A stretch of 13,713 bases of DNA from Rhodobiaceae bacterium. Lineage in GTDB: Bacteria > Pseudomonadota > Alphaproteobacteria > Rhizobiales > Tepidamorphaceae. Under the pieces are notes generated by a model that saw only the letters and a list, made by a program, of their open reading frames with translations, had not been told where the DNA came from and ran no database searches. The DNA is taken from NCBI GenBank assembly GCA_020637895.1, contig JACKJP010000015.1, positions 1 through 13,713 on the forward strand, in the 5' to 3' direction. Of this stretch, positions 5,871-12,819 are shown piece by piece (within the stretch, counting starts at the first letter, position 1; the number at the start of each line of letters is the position of its first letter). Made by a program: the position numbers and the translations under genes.

Positions 5871-6698
5871 ATGATCGATGCGAGCTGGTCCGAACTCGCC
5901 TGGCTGGCTCTCTCGCTTGCCGCCTCCGGCGCCATTGGCGGCCTGCTGGCCGGCATGTTCGGTATCGGCGGCGGCGCGGTGCTGGTGCCGGTGCTCTACT
6001 GGTTCTTGACGATGCTCGGCGTCGATGAGGCCGTCCGCATGCATATTTCGGTCGGCACGTCGCTTGGGATCATCATCCCGACGTCGATCCGTTCCTTTCT
6101 CTCCCACAAGGCGCGGGGGGCGGTGGATATGGATGTCCTTCGAGCCTGGGTCGTGCCCGTCCTTGTGGGCGTTGCCGCAGGGACTTTTGTCGCCAACTAC
6201 ATTTCCGCCAGCGGGCTGAAATCGATCTTCGCGATCATCGCGCTGATCGTCGGTTTCAGGATGATCTTCGGTACGCAGGGGATCAGGCTTGGCAGCGATC
6301 TGCCCGGCAACCCGCTGCGCGCCGTCATCGGTTTCGCGATCGGGCTGATCTCAACTCTGATGGGCGTCGGCGGCGGCGTTCTCAACAACACGGTCATGAC
6401 GCTCTACGGAAGGCCCATCCATCAGGCGGTGGCGACATCGTCCGGGCTCGGTGTACTGATTTCCATTCCAGCCGCCGTTGGCTTTGTCCTGGCCGGTTGG
6501 GGCGAGGCTGGCCTGCCGCCGCTTTCGCTTGGCTATGTCAATGTGCTGGGGCTGCTGCTGGTCGGCCCGATCTCGACCGCCTGCGCGCCGCTCGGCGTGC
6601 GGATCGCTCACGCTATGGAAAAGCGAAAGCTTGAGATCGCCTTCGGCCTTTTCCTGCTTTCCGTGTCGGCGCGCTTTGCCTGGAGCCTTTGGGGCTAG
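5871..6698 (+). CDS. TauE/SafE (TSUP) family membrane permease
   Basis: This 275-residue integral inner-membrane protein has about eight hydrophobic segments. It shows the two-repeat signature of the TSUP family: LLAGMFGIGGGAVLVPVL at 25-42 and its counterpart ISTLMGVGGGVLNNTVM at 160-176. Each repeat is followed by a helix ending near a conserved Thr/Ser-Gly pair (SVGTSLG at 60-66, ATSSGLG at 188-194). Characterised TSUP members export sulfite, sulfoacetate or other sulfur-containing organic anions; the substrate here cannot be told. It starts 13 bp after dusA, with GAGG overlapping the dusA stop as a somewhat distant SD (11 nt). No functional link to DusA is evident. Its stop is 3 bp from that of the convergent SDR gene, with no terminator between them. 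Confidence 0.92.
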   Translation: MIDASWSELAWLALSLAASGAIGGLLAGMFGIGGGAVLVPVLYWFLTMLGVDEAVRMHISVGTSLGIIIPTSIRSFLSHKARGAVDMDVLRAWVVPVLVGVAAGTFVANYISASGLKSIFAIIALIVGFRMIFGTQGIRLGSDLPGNPLRAVIGFAIGLISTLMGVGGGVLNNTVMTLYGRPIHQAVATSSGLGVLISIPAAVGFVLAGWGEAGLPPLSLGYVNVLGLLLVGPISTACAPLGVRIAHAMEKRKLEIAFGLFLLSVSARFAWSLWG

Positions 6699-6701
6699 GG
6701 C

Positions 6702-7697
6702 TCAACCGAAGAATTTCGTGACGCCGGTCGCCTTGAGGCTCTCATCCCAGAGCATGGATTCCGCCGATGGGTCACGTTCCTCTGGCATGAGGACAGCCGG
6801 TCCGTGCTTGCCCATTGTGACGGGCCCGTAAAACGTTCCGCTTTCCAGCCCGGGTTCGCAGCAGCAGCGGGCAATACCCGAAGTCCCGTCCTCAACGGAG
6901 TTCGGATCCTTGAGCACGCGGCGGATGAGAATCCTGTCGATGAACCCACTCGTTCTTGTCGCCGTCGTCTTGGCCTGCAACCCACTGTCGGTCGGTCCGG
7001 GATGCGCACAGAGAGCTTTGACACGGTTGCCGGGGCGCTGGCTTGCGCGCTCATGCAGAGCGTAGGTGAAAAGCAGATTGGCGAGTTTTGACTGCTGGTA
7101 GCGGACCCATTTGGCAATGCCGGGAAATCTGTCGCCGCCAAGCTTGCCGCCATAGGCCTGAAGATGACGCGCCATCAGGGGGCGCTTGGGCTGGTTTCGC
7201 GCTCCGGAGGAATGATTGACGACACGCGCTTCGCCGCGCAGCCGCGCCGCGGTCTCCAGCAGCGGCCAGGTTTCATGCGTCAGCAGAAAGTGTGAAAGAT
7301 GGTTAGACTGCATCTGCGTGTCGAAACCATCGACCGTTGCCTCGTCGGGCATGCCCATGATGCCGGCATTGTTGCAAAGGACGTCGCAGCCGCTCGCGGC
7401 ATAGCGTTCGCGCAATGCAGCGCCTGCCGCTCTCACACTTGCAAAACGGCTGAGATCGCACGGCACCAGTACTGCGTCATACCCGGCATCGGTCATCGCC
7501 TTCAGCGCGGCATCCGCACGGGGCGAGGGGCGGTTCAGCATCACGACATGGGCGCCGAGGCTGCCGCAGGTCTTTGCCAGAACGAGCCCCGTGCCGGATG
7601 TGCAGCCGGTAATGAAGACGGTCTTGCCCTCCATTGAGGGAAAACCCTTCACCAGATCGTCATAGTATCGCGTGGGTGGTGTCTGCCGCTCCGCCAT
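6702..7697 (-). CDS. Short-chain dehydrogenase/reductase
   Basis: This 331-residue NAD(P)-dependent oxidoreductase has a classical SDR fold. The glycine motif TGCTSGTG is at 30-37; the usual GxG Ile is replaced by Thr. An acidic DL pair at 81-82 contacts the adenine, and NNAG is at 109-112. A catalytic Ser lies in NHSSGA (163-164), and Tyr200/Lys204 in YQQSK. The layout, with an N-terminal extension and a long C-terminus containing HPGPTDSGL, resembles the retinol-dehydrogenase/protochlorophyllide-reductase-like SDR branch. The substrate is unknown. Three adjacent cysteines (278-280) are unusual. The start at 7697 has GGAG 6 nt upstream, and that GGAG lies in the 3' arm of a hairpin. The gene follows the phosphohexomutase at 56 bp on the same strand, so co-transcription is possible. 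Confidence 0.92.
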   Translation of the reverse strand: MAERQTPPTRYYDDLVKGFPSMEGKTVFITGCTSGTGLVLAKTCGSLGAHVVMLNRPSPRADAALKAMTDAGYDAVLVPCDLSRFASVRAAGAALRERYAASGCDVLCNNAGIMGMPDEATVDGFDTQMQSNHLSHFLLTHETWPLLETAARLRGEARVVNHSSGARNQPKRPLMARHLQAYGGKLGGDRFPGIAKWVRYQQSKLANLLFTYALHERASQRPGNRVKALCAHPGPTDSGLQAKTTATRTSGFIDRILIRRVLKDPNSVEDGTSGIARCCCEPGLESGTFYGPVTMGKHGPAVLMPEERDPSAESMLWDESLKATGVTKFFG

Positions 7698-7701
7698 GGT
7701 G

Positions 7702-7734
7702 GGCTCCGAAGGTTCATGAATGACCGCCGGAGCC
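7702..7734 (-). promoter_or_regulatory. Hairpin enclosing the SDR Shine-Dalgarno
   Basis: On the minus strand GGCTCCG (7734-7728) pairs perfectly with CGGAGCC (7708-7702). The 19-nt loop can pair further (GGTC with GAACC, one bulge). The 3' arm contains the GGAG at 7707-7704, 6 nt before the SDR ATG. The stem has no following T-run, so it is a poor terminator. It looks better placed to limit or switch translation of the SDR gene in a transcript coming from the phosphohexomutase. Confidence 0.45.
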
Positions 7735-7753
7735 TTCTTACCACATTCGGCGC

Positions 7754-9253
7754 TCAGATTTTCTGGTTGTATTCCCCGACTTCCGGCTGTGCGGAGAGAT
7801 AGCCGTCGATCTCGGCGAAGACATCGCGCATGCCCTTTTCGGAGACCGGGCTTTCCACGACGACGACGAGTTCGGGCTTGTTGGACGATGCGCGCACCAG
7901 CCCCCAGCTGCCGTCTTCAAGGATGATGCGGATGCCGTTGACGGTAACGATGTCGCGTACCTTCTGCCCGGCGAAAGGCTCGCCCTTCTCGATGCGCGAT
8001 TTGAAATGCGCGATCGTCCGGTCGACCACCTCATATTTGATCTCGTCGGCGCAATGCGGCGACATGGTGGGCGACTGCCAGCTCTGCGGCAGCGAACGGC
8101 GCAGATCCGCCATGGACTTGCCCGGGTTGCGGTCGAGCATCTCCAGCACCGCGATGGCCGAAATCAAACCGTCGTCATAGCCGCGCCCGACCGGCGGATT
8201 GAAGAAGAAATGGCCCGACTTCTCAAAACCCGCGAGGGCACCGGTCTCGTTAACCCGCCGCTTCATGTAGGAATGGCCGGTCTTCCAGTATTCGGTGGTC
8301 GCTCCGGTTGAGAGCAGTTCCGGATCGGTCAGGAACAGTCCGGTCGATTTCACATCGGCGATGAATTTCGCGTTCGGCATCTGCTTTGCCAGATCGCGGG
8401 CGATCAGGAGGCCGATCTTGTCGGCAAAGATTTCCTCGCCCTCATTGTCGACGACGCCGCAGCGGTCGCCATCGCCATCGAAGCCGAGCCCGACATCCGC
8501 GCCCGTCTCGCGCACCTTCTCGGCAATCGCGTGCAGCATCTTCATGTCTTCCGGGTTCGGATTGTAGCGCGGAAAGGTCCAGTCGAGCGTGCAGTCCAGC
8601 TCGACGACATCGACACCGATGGCGCGCAATACGTCCGGTGAGAAAACCGATGGCGTGCCGTTGCCGCAGGCGCAGACAGCCTTGATCGGACGCGACAGTC
8701 TATGGCCTTTCGCAAGGTCCGCCATGTAGCGTTCCGCGACCCCGTCTTCGCTTTCCAGCTTTCCGCCGCCCGGCATGTCGAACGATGCTGACATCACGAT
8801 TTCCTTCAGCCGGCCGATTTCGTCGGGGCCGAAGGTGCGCGGCCGGTCGGCGCCCATCTTGATGCCGGTCCAGCCATTGTCGTTATGGCTTGCCGTCACC
8901 ATCGCGACTGCTGGGGCGTCGAGATCGAACTGCGCGAAATAGGCCATCGGCGTTACCGCAAGGCCGATATCGCGGACGCGGCACCCGGCGGCGAGCAGGC
9001 CGGACGTCAGCGCCAGCTTGATGGATTGCGAGTAGGACCGAAAATCATGGCCGACGACGATATGCCGTTCGACGCCCAGTTCACCCAGCAGCGTTCCGAT
9101 ACCCAGACCGATCGCCTGCACGCCCTTCAGATTCAGTTCCGTCTCGAAAAGCCAGCGCGCGTCGTATTCGCGGAAACCTGTCGGCTTCACCAGCGGCAGC
9201 CTCTCGAATTCGGCGGTGTTGGTGGCGGCACTGGCAACGGGCTTGGGAAACAT
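7754..9253 (-). CDS. Phosphomannomutase/phosphoglucomutase
   Basis: This 499-residue cytoplasmic phosphohexomutase interconverts hexose 6- and 1-phosphates (mannose and/or glucose) for sugar-nucleotide and polysaccharide synthesis. Domain marks are GFREYDARWLF (26-36); the active-site loop TASHNDNGWTGIKMG with phosphoserine Ser122; the metal-binding loop DGDGDR (259-264); a sugar-binding loop EKSGH (344-348), where many relatives have GEHSGH or GEMSGH; and a C-terminal phosphate-binding RASSNKPEL. This form is often annotated manB or noeK in rhizobia; I leave the symbol open because substrate preference cannot be read. I chose the ATG at 9253 because MFPKP is the expected rhizobial N-terminus. 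GAGGA lies rather far upstream. A TTG at 9304 would add 17 residues. Confidence 0.93.
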   Translation of the reverse strand: MFPKPVASAATNTAEFERLPLVKPTGFREYDARWLFETELNLKGVQAIGLGIGTLLGELGVERHIVVGHDFRSYSQSIKLALTSGLLAAGCRVRDIGLAVTPMAYFAQFDLDAPAVAMVTASHNDNGWTGIKMGADRPRTFGPDEIGRLKEIVMSASFDMPGGGKLESEDGVAERYMADLAKGHRLSRPIKAVCACGNGTPSVFSPDVLRAIGVDVVELDCTLDWTFPRYNPNPEDMKMLHAIAEKVRETGADVGLGFDGDGDRCGVVDNEGEEIFADKIGLLIARDLAKQMPNAKFIADVKSTGLFLTDPELLSTGATTEYWKTGHSYMKRRVNETGALAGFEKSGHFFFNPPVGRGYDDGLISAIAVLEMLDRNPGKSMADLRRSLPQSWQSPTMSPHCADEIKYEVVDRTIAHFKSRIEKGEPFAGQKVRDIVTVNGIRIILEDGSWGLVRASSNKPELVVVVESPVSEKGMRDVFAEIDGYLSAQPEVGEYNQKI

Positions 9254-9327
9254 GGGGCTATCGGTCCTCAGAATGAAATTGGTGCGGCGCACAAAAGCGC
9301 CCAATCATGTCGGTAATGTGGGTAGCG

Positions 9328-9354
9328 CAAGCCGGGTTCCGAGCCAAGCCGGGT
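9328..9354. repeat. 10-bp direct repeat upstream of the phosphohexomutase
   Basis: CAAGCCGGGT occurs at 9328-9337 and again at 9345-9354, a spacing of 17 bp. It lies in the 113-bp gap between the end of the retropepsin-like gene and the start of the phosphohexomutase, 75-101 bp before the latter. It could be a two-site binding element or chance. No recognised consensus fits. Confidence 0.35.
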
Positions 9355-9366
9355 GCTGGGCTATTC

Positions 9367-9876
9367 CTATTGCTTGAGAACCAGGCGGTCGCCTTCGACC
9401 GAGAAAGAGCTGAGGCGTCCAAGGAAGCTCATGCCGAGGAGCGTAACGCCGAGCATGCCTTTTTCCGCGACGTTAGCATTGACGTCCCGAAGCGTCACGG
9501 AGCCGATGGAAACACGGCTGAGCACCACGCGCGCCGCGCGGCCCTCCCCATTCGCCGTCTGGACCCTGATATTGTAGTCCAGCCGGGCAGGGCTCAGGCC
9601 GATGCGCTCGGCGTCCTCATATGTCAGGGCAATCGAGCTTGCGCCCGTATCGACCAGCACGGCTATGTCGCGCCCGTCGATGGTGGCCTCCGTATAATAG
9701 TGACCGCTGCGGTGACGCGAGATTTCCTCTCGCGCGCCGGCAAAGGCGGACCGGACCTGATCCTTCCTGGGCGCTGCGGCGGTCTGTTCCGCAACCGCAT
9801 CGCTCTGCTTGTCCAGGAGCGGCGCTGCCAGCGCGGCAAGGACGGCAAAACCCGCGGCAATGATGAATAGGCGCAT
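9367..9876 (-). CDS. Retropepsin-like aspartic protease (TIGR02281-type), single-span
   Basis: This 169-residue protein has an N-terminal hydrophobic anchor or signal (residues 3-20) and a single retropepsin-like domain (about 58-169). The catalytic motif is VLVDTGASSIAL with Asp76. It also shows the expected VQTANGEGRAARV strand, and LLGMSFLGRL followed by EGDRLVLKQ at the end, as in the TIGR02281 clan-AA family. Such proteins act as dimers, each giving one Asp. The domain probably faces the periplasm. Substrates are generally unknown. GGAG lies 11 nt before the start. It follows a paralogous gene by 104 bp; the two share DTGA, the TANG strand and the LLG-L-R-FSS-S/SGDRLVL ending, consistent with an old tandem duplication. 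Confidence 0.88.
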   Translation of the reverse strand: MRLFIIAAGFAVLAALAAPLLDKQSDAVAEQTAAAPRKDQVRSAFAGAREEISRHRSGHYYTEATIDGRDIAVLVDTGASSIALTYEDAERIGLSPARLDYNIRVQTANGEGRAARVVLSRVSIGSVTLRDVNANVAEKGMLGVTLLGMSFLGRLSSFSVEGDRLVLKQ

Positions 9877-9980
9877 CGCTTATGGCACTCCGGCAGATAG
9901 CAATCGGCCGGATCGTGTCAGCGCTTCGCCAAGAAAGTCTGAAAATGAGGCGGGCTTCTTCGGTGCTGGTTAAAGAAGTG

Positions 9981-10679
9981 CTAAGGCGTCAGGACAAGGC
10001 GGTCGCCACTGATCGACATGCTTGAAAACCGGTTGAGCGCGTTGTTGCCGAGAAGGCTGACGTCGAGCGCTCCTTCGGGCGCGACCAGCACGCCAAGTCC
10101 GCGCAGCGTCACGCCGCCGAAGCTCAGCTGGTCGACGGTGGCCCTCGCCATCATTGCGCGTCCGTTGGCTGTGCTGACCGGCACGATGTAATCAAGATTG
10201 TTCATGTCGATGCCGGCGCGGCGAGCATCGGAGGATTTGAGCGACGTTCGCGTGGCGCCGGTATCGACCATCATTTTGATGTCGCCGCCATTGGCCTGCG
10301 CGGCGATATGAAAATGGCCGTCTATGGACCGGTGCAGTACGACTTCGCCCTCGGCCGTTACCGTGGCGTGTCCAGGCACAAGCGTGCCGATCACGCGGTC
10401 CGCCACAAGCGTCAGATCGTTGCGGAAGGTGTAAAGCACGACCAGAACGACCCCGATCAGCGCCCAGCTGATCGCCGAGGCAAAGCCGCGCGCAAGGGCG
10501 CCGGGTGAACGCGCTCCGGCAAGTGCGCTCCCGCCGATCACGATCAGCAGCGCGCCAAGCGAGACGAGTTGGGCAAGGTCCTCATTGGCAAAGTCGGTGG
10601 CGGCGTCATGGCGCAGGATGAGGGCGATACCCCCGACGATAAGCACGGCAAGACCGGCAAGCAGCAGCACACGGTTCAT
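9981..10679 (-). CDS. Retropepsin-like aspartic protease (TIGR02281-type), multi-span
   Basis: The protein has 232 residues. It shows three hydrophobic segments (about 3-22, 37-55 and 66-85), then a retropepsin-like domain (about 118-232) with MMVDTGATRTSL (Asp139), VSTANGRAMMARA and a C-terminal LLGNNALNRFSS...GDRLVL. It is a membrane-anchored member of the TIGR02281 clan-AA family, predicted to act as a dimer; with three spans the protease domain should sit on the periplasmic side, but topology was judged by eye. Its ATG overlaps the stop of the DUF1289 gene as ATGA (10676-10679), so it is translated as part of the cobS operon. The following gene is a shorter paralogue. Confidence 0.88.
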   Translation of the reverse strand: MNRVLLLAGLAVLIVGGIALILRHDAATDFANEDLAQLVSLGALLIVIGGSALAGARSPGALARGFASAISWALIGVVLVVLYTFRNDLTLVADRVIGTLVPGHATVTAEGEVVLHRSIDGHFHIAAQANGGDIKMMVDTGATRTSLKSSDARRAGIDMNNLDYIVPVSTANGRAMMARATVDQLSFGGVTLRGLGVLVAPEGALDVSLLGNNALNRFSSMSISGDRLVLTP

Positions 10680-10864
10680 GGCAGCGGACCGCCATTGCGT
10701 GCTTCCAGCGTAGCGATCAGAGTCCGTCGCTGTTCGTCGTTGAGGCTCGGCCAGGCCGCGATTTCATCCCCGGTACGGCAGCATCCCGCGCACCAGCCGG
10801 TGGCAGGGTCGATGAAGCAGACCCCGCAGCAGGGGCTTTTAACGGTCGGTGCAGTGTGGTCCAT
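10676..10864 (-). CDS. DUF1289 small cysteine-rich protein
   Basis: This 62-residue protein carries the DUF1289 pattern SPC-x3-C-x2-D-x2-TG-x-C-x-GC-x-RT-x2-EI-x2-W. The four canonical cysteines are C12, C16, C25 and C28, with extra cysteines at C13 and C29. Four cysteines in this spacing suggest a small metal site, probably zinc or an iron-sulfur cluster. The family's role is not established. I placed the start at 10864 (MDHTAPTVKSPC) from the family's usual short length; the open frame extends to 11089 inside cobS but that part is not DUF1289-like. It begins 5 bp after the cobS stop with no strong SD, and its own stop overlaps the next start as ATGA. Both point to translational coupling along the operon. 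Confidence 0.88.
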   Translation of the reverse strand: MDHTAPTVKSPCCGVCFIDPATGWCAGCCRTGDEIAAWPSLNDEQRRTLIATLEARNGGPLP

Positions 10865-10869
10865 CACGT

Positions 10870-11679
10870 TCAAAGATGGGTGAACGCGGTCAGGACCGCA
10901 AGGAAGGCCACGATGCACAGCTGCTGTGCCGCGCCGGCGACGTCGCCGGTCTGACCGCCGATCTGACGGTGTGCAAGCGAGGCGACGCCTGTCGCGGCAA
11001 GGGCCGCTGCCACCGCGCCCGCTGCGAGCGCGAGCAGGGATATCGCCGGCCATACCGTGAAAATGCCGATGAGGGCGGCGGCGATCCACGCTGTTACATA
11101 GGCCTCGCCCGAGGGCCGGCCGGCCGCATAGGACGCGCCTTCGCGGCGAACGGCGGGCAATGCATAGCCGATGTGGAGCGAGGCTGCCCGGGATATCGCT
11201 TCCGCTCCGATCAGCGCCGCGCCGGCTGCGACCGGCCCCAGCCGCTCCGCCAGAACCGACACGGCACCGACGCGGAACAGGAGCGCCAGAAGCAGCGCCG
11301 ATGCGCCATAGGTGCCAAGGCGACTGTCCTTCATGATCTCAAGCTTGCGGGCCTTGTCCCAGCCGCCGCCAAAGCCGTCTGCCATGTCTGCAAGTCCGTC
11401 TTCGTGAAAGGCTCCAGTCGCAATGAGGCCCGCGGCCAGCGCCGCGATGGCGCCCAGCATCGGCGATCCCGTCAGCCAGGTGATCATGACGAGGAAAAGC
11501 GCCTGTATGCCGCCTGTCGCAATCCCGACCAGCGGAAACGCCCTGAGCGTGCGTGCAAATGGCGGCAGGCCGTGATCGCCGTCGCGCGAGACTACCGGCA
11601 GGCGCGTGAAGAAGCGCAGTGCGTCACGCGTATCGGCAAGCCATCCGGCTGTCTCTTCGCCCGCGCGTTCCAGGTTCAT
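10870..11679 (-). CDS. cobS: Adenosylcobinamide-GDP ribazoletransferase (cobalamin synthase)
   Basis: CobS (CobV in the Pseudomonas denitrificans naming) joins adenosylcobinamide-GDP to alpha-ribazole or its phosphate, the last membrane step of cobalamin synthesis. The 269-residue product has several membrane spans. It carries the family motif GAFHEDGLADMADGFGGG (about 89-106), then KARKLEIMKDSRLGTYG (109-125), which holds the acidic Mg2+-binding residues. The N-terminal ALRFFTRLPV (20-29) is also typical. The start at 11679 has GGAG 6 nt upstream. It is divergent from cobT, which makes the alpha-ribazole-phosphate partner. The 112-bp gap between them is too short for a cobalamin riboswitch. 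The next gene (DUF1289) starts 5 bp after the stop. Confidence 0.95.
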   Translation of the reverse strand: MNLERAGEETAGWLADTRDALRFFTRLPVVSRDGDHGLPPFARTLRAFPLVGIATGGIQALFLVMITWLTGSPMLGAIAALAAGLIATGAFHEDGLADMADGFGGGWDKARKLEIMKDSRLGTYGASALLLALLFRVGAVSVLAERLGPVAAGAALIGAEAISRAASLHIGYALPAVRREGASYAAGRPSGEAYVTAWIAAALIGIFTVWPAISLLALAAGAVAAALAATGVASLAHRQIGGQTGDVAGAAQQLCIVAFLAVLTAFTHL

Positions 11680-11691
11680 CTTCGGCTCCGG

Positions 11692-11719
11692 TTGATTGTT
11701 GTGCCGCGAAGCGTATACG
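11692..11719 (+). promoter_or_regulatory. Possible cobT promoter
   Basis: TTGATT (11692-11697) and TATACG (11714-11719) are separated by 16 bp and resemble a housekeeping -35/-10 pair. They would give a leader of roughly 65 nt before the cobT ATG. This is pattern only; the -10 sits in the self-complementary CGTATACG. Confidence 0.3.
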
Positions 11720-11791
11720 ACACGGCAAAGATTCTGCCACACCGATTCATGCCCAGCCGATCGGCGTTCTGGCATCACTTCGGAGTTCCCC

Positions 11792-12811
11792 ATGACTGCC
11801 ACCGGATTGCCCTTCGATGATGTTCGGGCCCTCGTTGCCCGAATGCCGGCCCCGGACGAGGTCTCGGCAGCCAAGGCGGCTGCGAGAGAGGCCCGCCTGC
11901 TGAAGCCGGCTGGAGCGCTCGGCCGGCTTGAGGAGATCGCCGCGTGGCTGGCGACATGGCAGGGGCGGCACCCGCCACGGGTCGACCGACCGGTCGCCGC
12001 GGTGTTCGCCGGCAATCACGGCATTGCGGCCAAGGGCGTCTCTGCCTATCCGCCCAGCGTTACTGCCGAGATGATGGAAGCGTTCAGAAACGGCAAGGCC
12101 GCCATCAACCAGCTGTGCGCAGCCAATGACGTCGGCCTGAAACTGTTCGATCTGGCGCTCGACTATCCGACCGCCGATTTCACGCAGGAGGCGGCGCTCG
12201 ACGAAAAGGCATGTGCCGGAACGATCGCGTTCGGCATGGAGGCTATCGCCGGCGGCGCGGACCTTCTGTGCATCGGCGAGATGGGGATCGGCAATACGAC
12301 ATCGGCGGCGGCGCTTGGCGCTGCGCTGTTCGGTGGAACGGGCGCCGACTGGGCCGGTCCCGGCACCGGACTTGATGCAGCAGGGGTCGCACGCAAGGCG
12401 GCTGTGATCGATGAAGCGCTGAAACTGCATGGCAACGCGCTCGCAGATCCGCTCGAGGCGCTGCGCCGGGTCGGCGGACGAGAGCTGGCCGCCATGGCAG
12501 GTGCGGTCATCGCCGCCAGATTTGAAAAAATACCGGTGATTGTCGACGGTTTCACCGCCACGGCCGCGGTCGCCGTGCTCTGGAAGATCAACCCCGAGTC
12601 GCTCGACCATTGCCTCTTCGCGCACAGATCGGCCGAACCCGCGCATGATCGGATGTTGAAGGCGATGGGAAAGGAGCCGCTTTTCGATTTCTCCCTGCGT
12701 CTTGGCGAAGCGAGCGGTGCTGTGCTGGCCGTTCCGATCGTTCGCGCGGCTGCCGCCCTGCACAGCGGGATGGGAACTTTCGACGAAGCCGGGGTATCCG
12801 GAAAGGCCTGA
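11792..12811 (+). CDS. cobT: Nicotinate-nucleotide--dimethylbenzimidazole phosphoribosyltransferase
   Basis: CobT (CobU in P. denitrificans naming) transfers phosphoribose from nicotinate mononucleotide to 5,6-dimethylbenzimidazole. The product, alpha-ribazole 5'-phosphate, is the lower-ligand precursor of cobalamin. The 339-residue product has the normal length. Motifs are LKPAGALGRLE (38-47), FAGNHGIAAKGVSAYP (72-87), GEMGIGNTTSAAAL (162-175), the VDGFTATAA strand (251-259), and LRLGEASGA with Glu306, the position of the catalytic base (Glu317 in Salmonella CobT). GGAG at 11782-11785 lies 6 nt before the ATG; the open frame upstream to 11696 has no family-like sequence. Divergent cobS provides the partner step. 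Its stop codon lies in a palindrome shared with the convergent kinase gene. Confidence 0.96.
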   Translation: MTATGLPFDDVRALVARMPAPDEVSAAKAAAREARLLKPAGALGRLEEIAAWLATWQGRHPPRVDRPVAAVFAGNHGIAAKGVSAYPPSVTAEMMEAFRNGKAAINQLCAANDVGLKLFDLALDYPTADFTQEAALDEKACAGTIAFGMEAIAGGADLLCIGEMGIGNTTSAAALGAALFGGTGADWAGPGTGLDAAGVARKAAVIDEALKLHGNALADPLEALRRVGGRELAAMAGAVIAARFEKIPVIVDGFTATAAVAVLWKINPESLDHCLFAHRSAEPAHDRMLKAMGKEPLFDFSLRLGEASGAVLAVPIVRAAAALHSGMGTFDEAGVSGKA

Positions 12812-12819
12812 ATCAGGCC
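12805..12819. terminator. Palindrome across both stop codons of cobT and the kinase gene
   Basis: GGCCTGA-A-TCAGGCC is a perfect 7-bp inverted repeat around base 12812. It contains the cobT stop TGA (12809-12811) and, on the other strand, the kinase stop TGA (12815-12813). As RNA it would fold as a 5-6 bp stem. On the minus strand TTTCC follows; on the plus strand no T-run does. It may act as a weak bidirectional terminator. Confidence 0.4.

Noticed and set aside
4748..5956. 402-codon minus-strand open frame opposite dusA
   Set aside because: DusA motifs on the plus strand are unambiguous; the antisense translation has no family features.
9955..9978. CTTCTT/AAGAAG inverted repeat between the two retropepsin genes as a terminator
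   Set aside because: The stem is six mostly A-T pairs with a 12-nt loop and no T-run directly after it, so termination is not supported.
11680..11791. Possible cobalamin riboswitch between cobS and cobT
   Set aside because: The gap is only 112 bp, far shorter than the usual riboswitch. The single GCCAC at 11736-11740 is not followed by the TG of the B12 box, and no supporting stems were seen.
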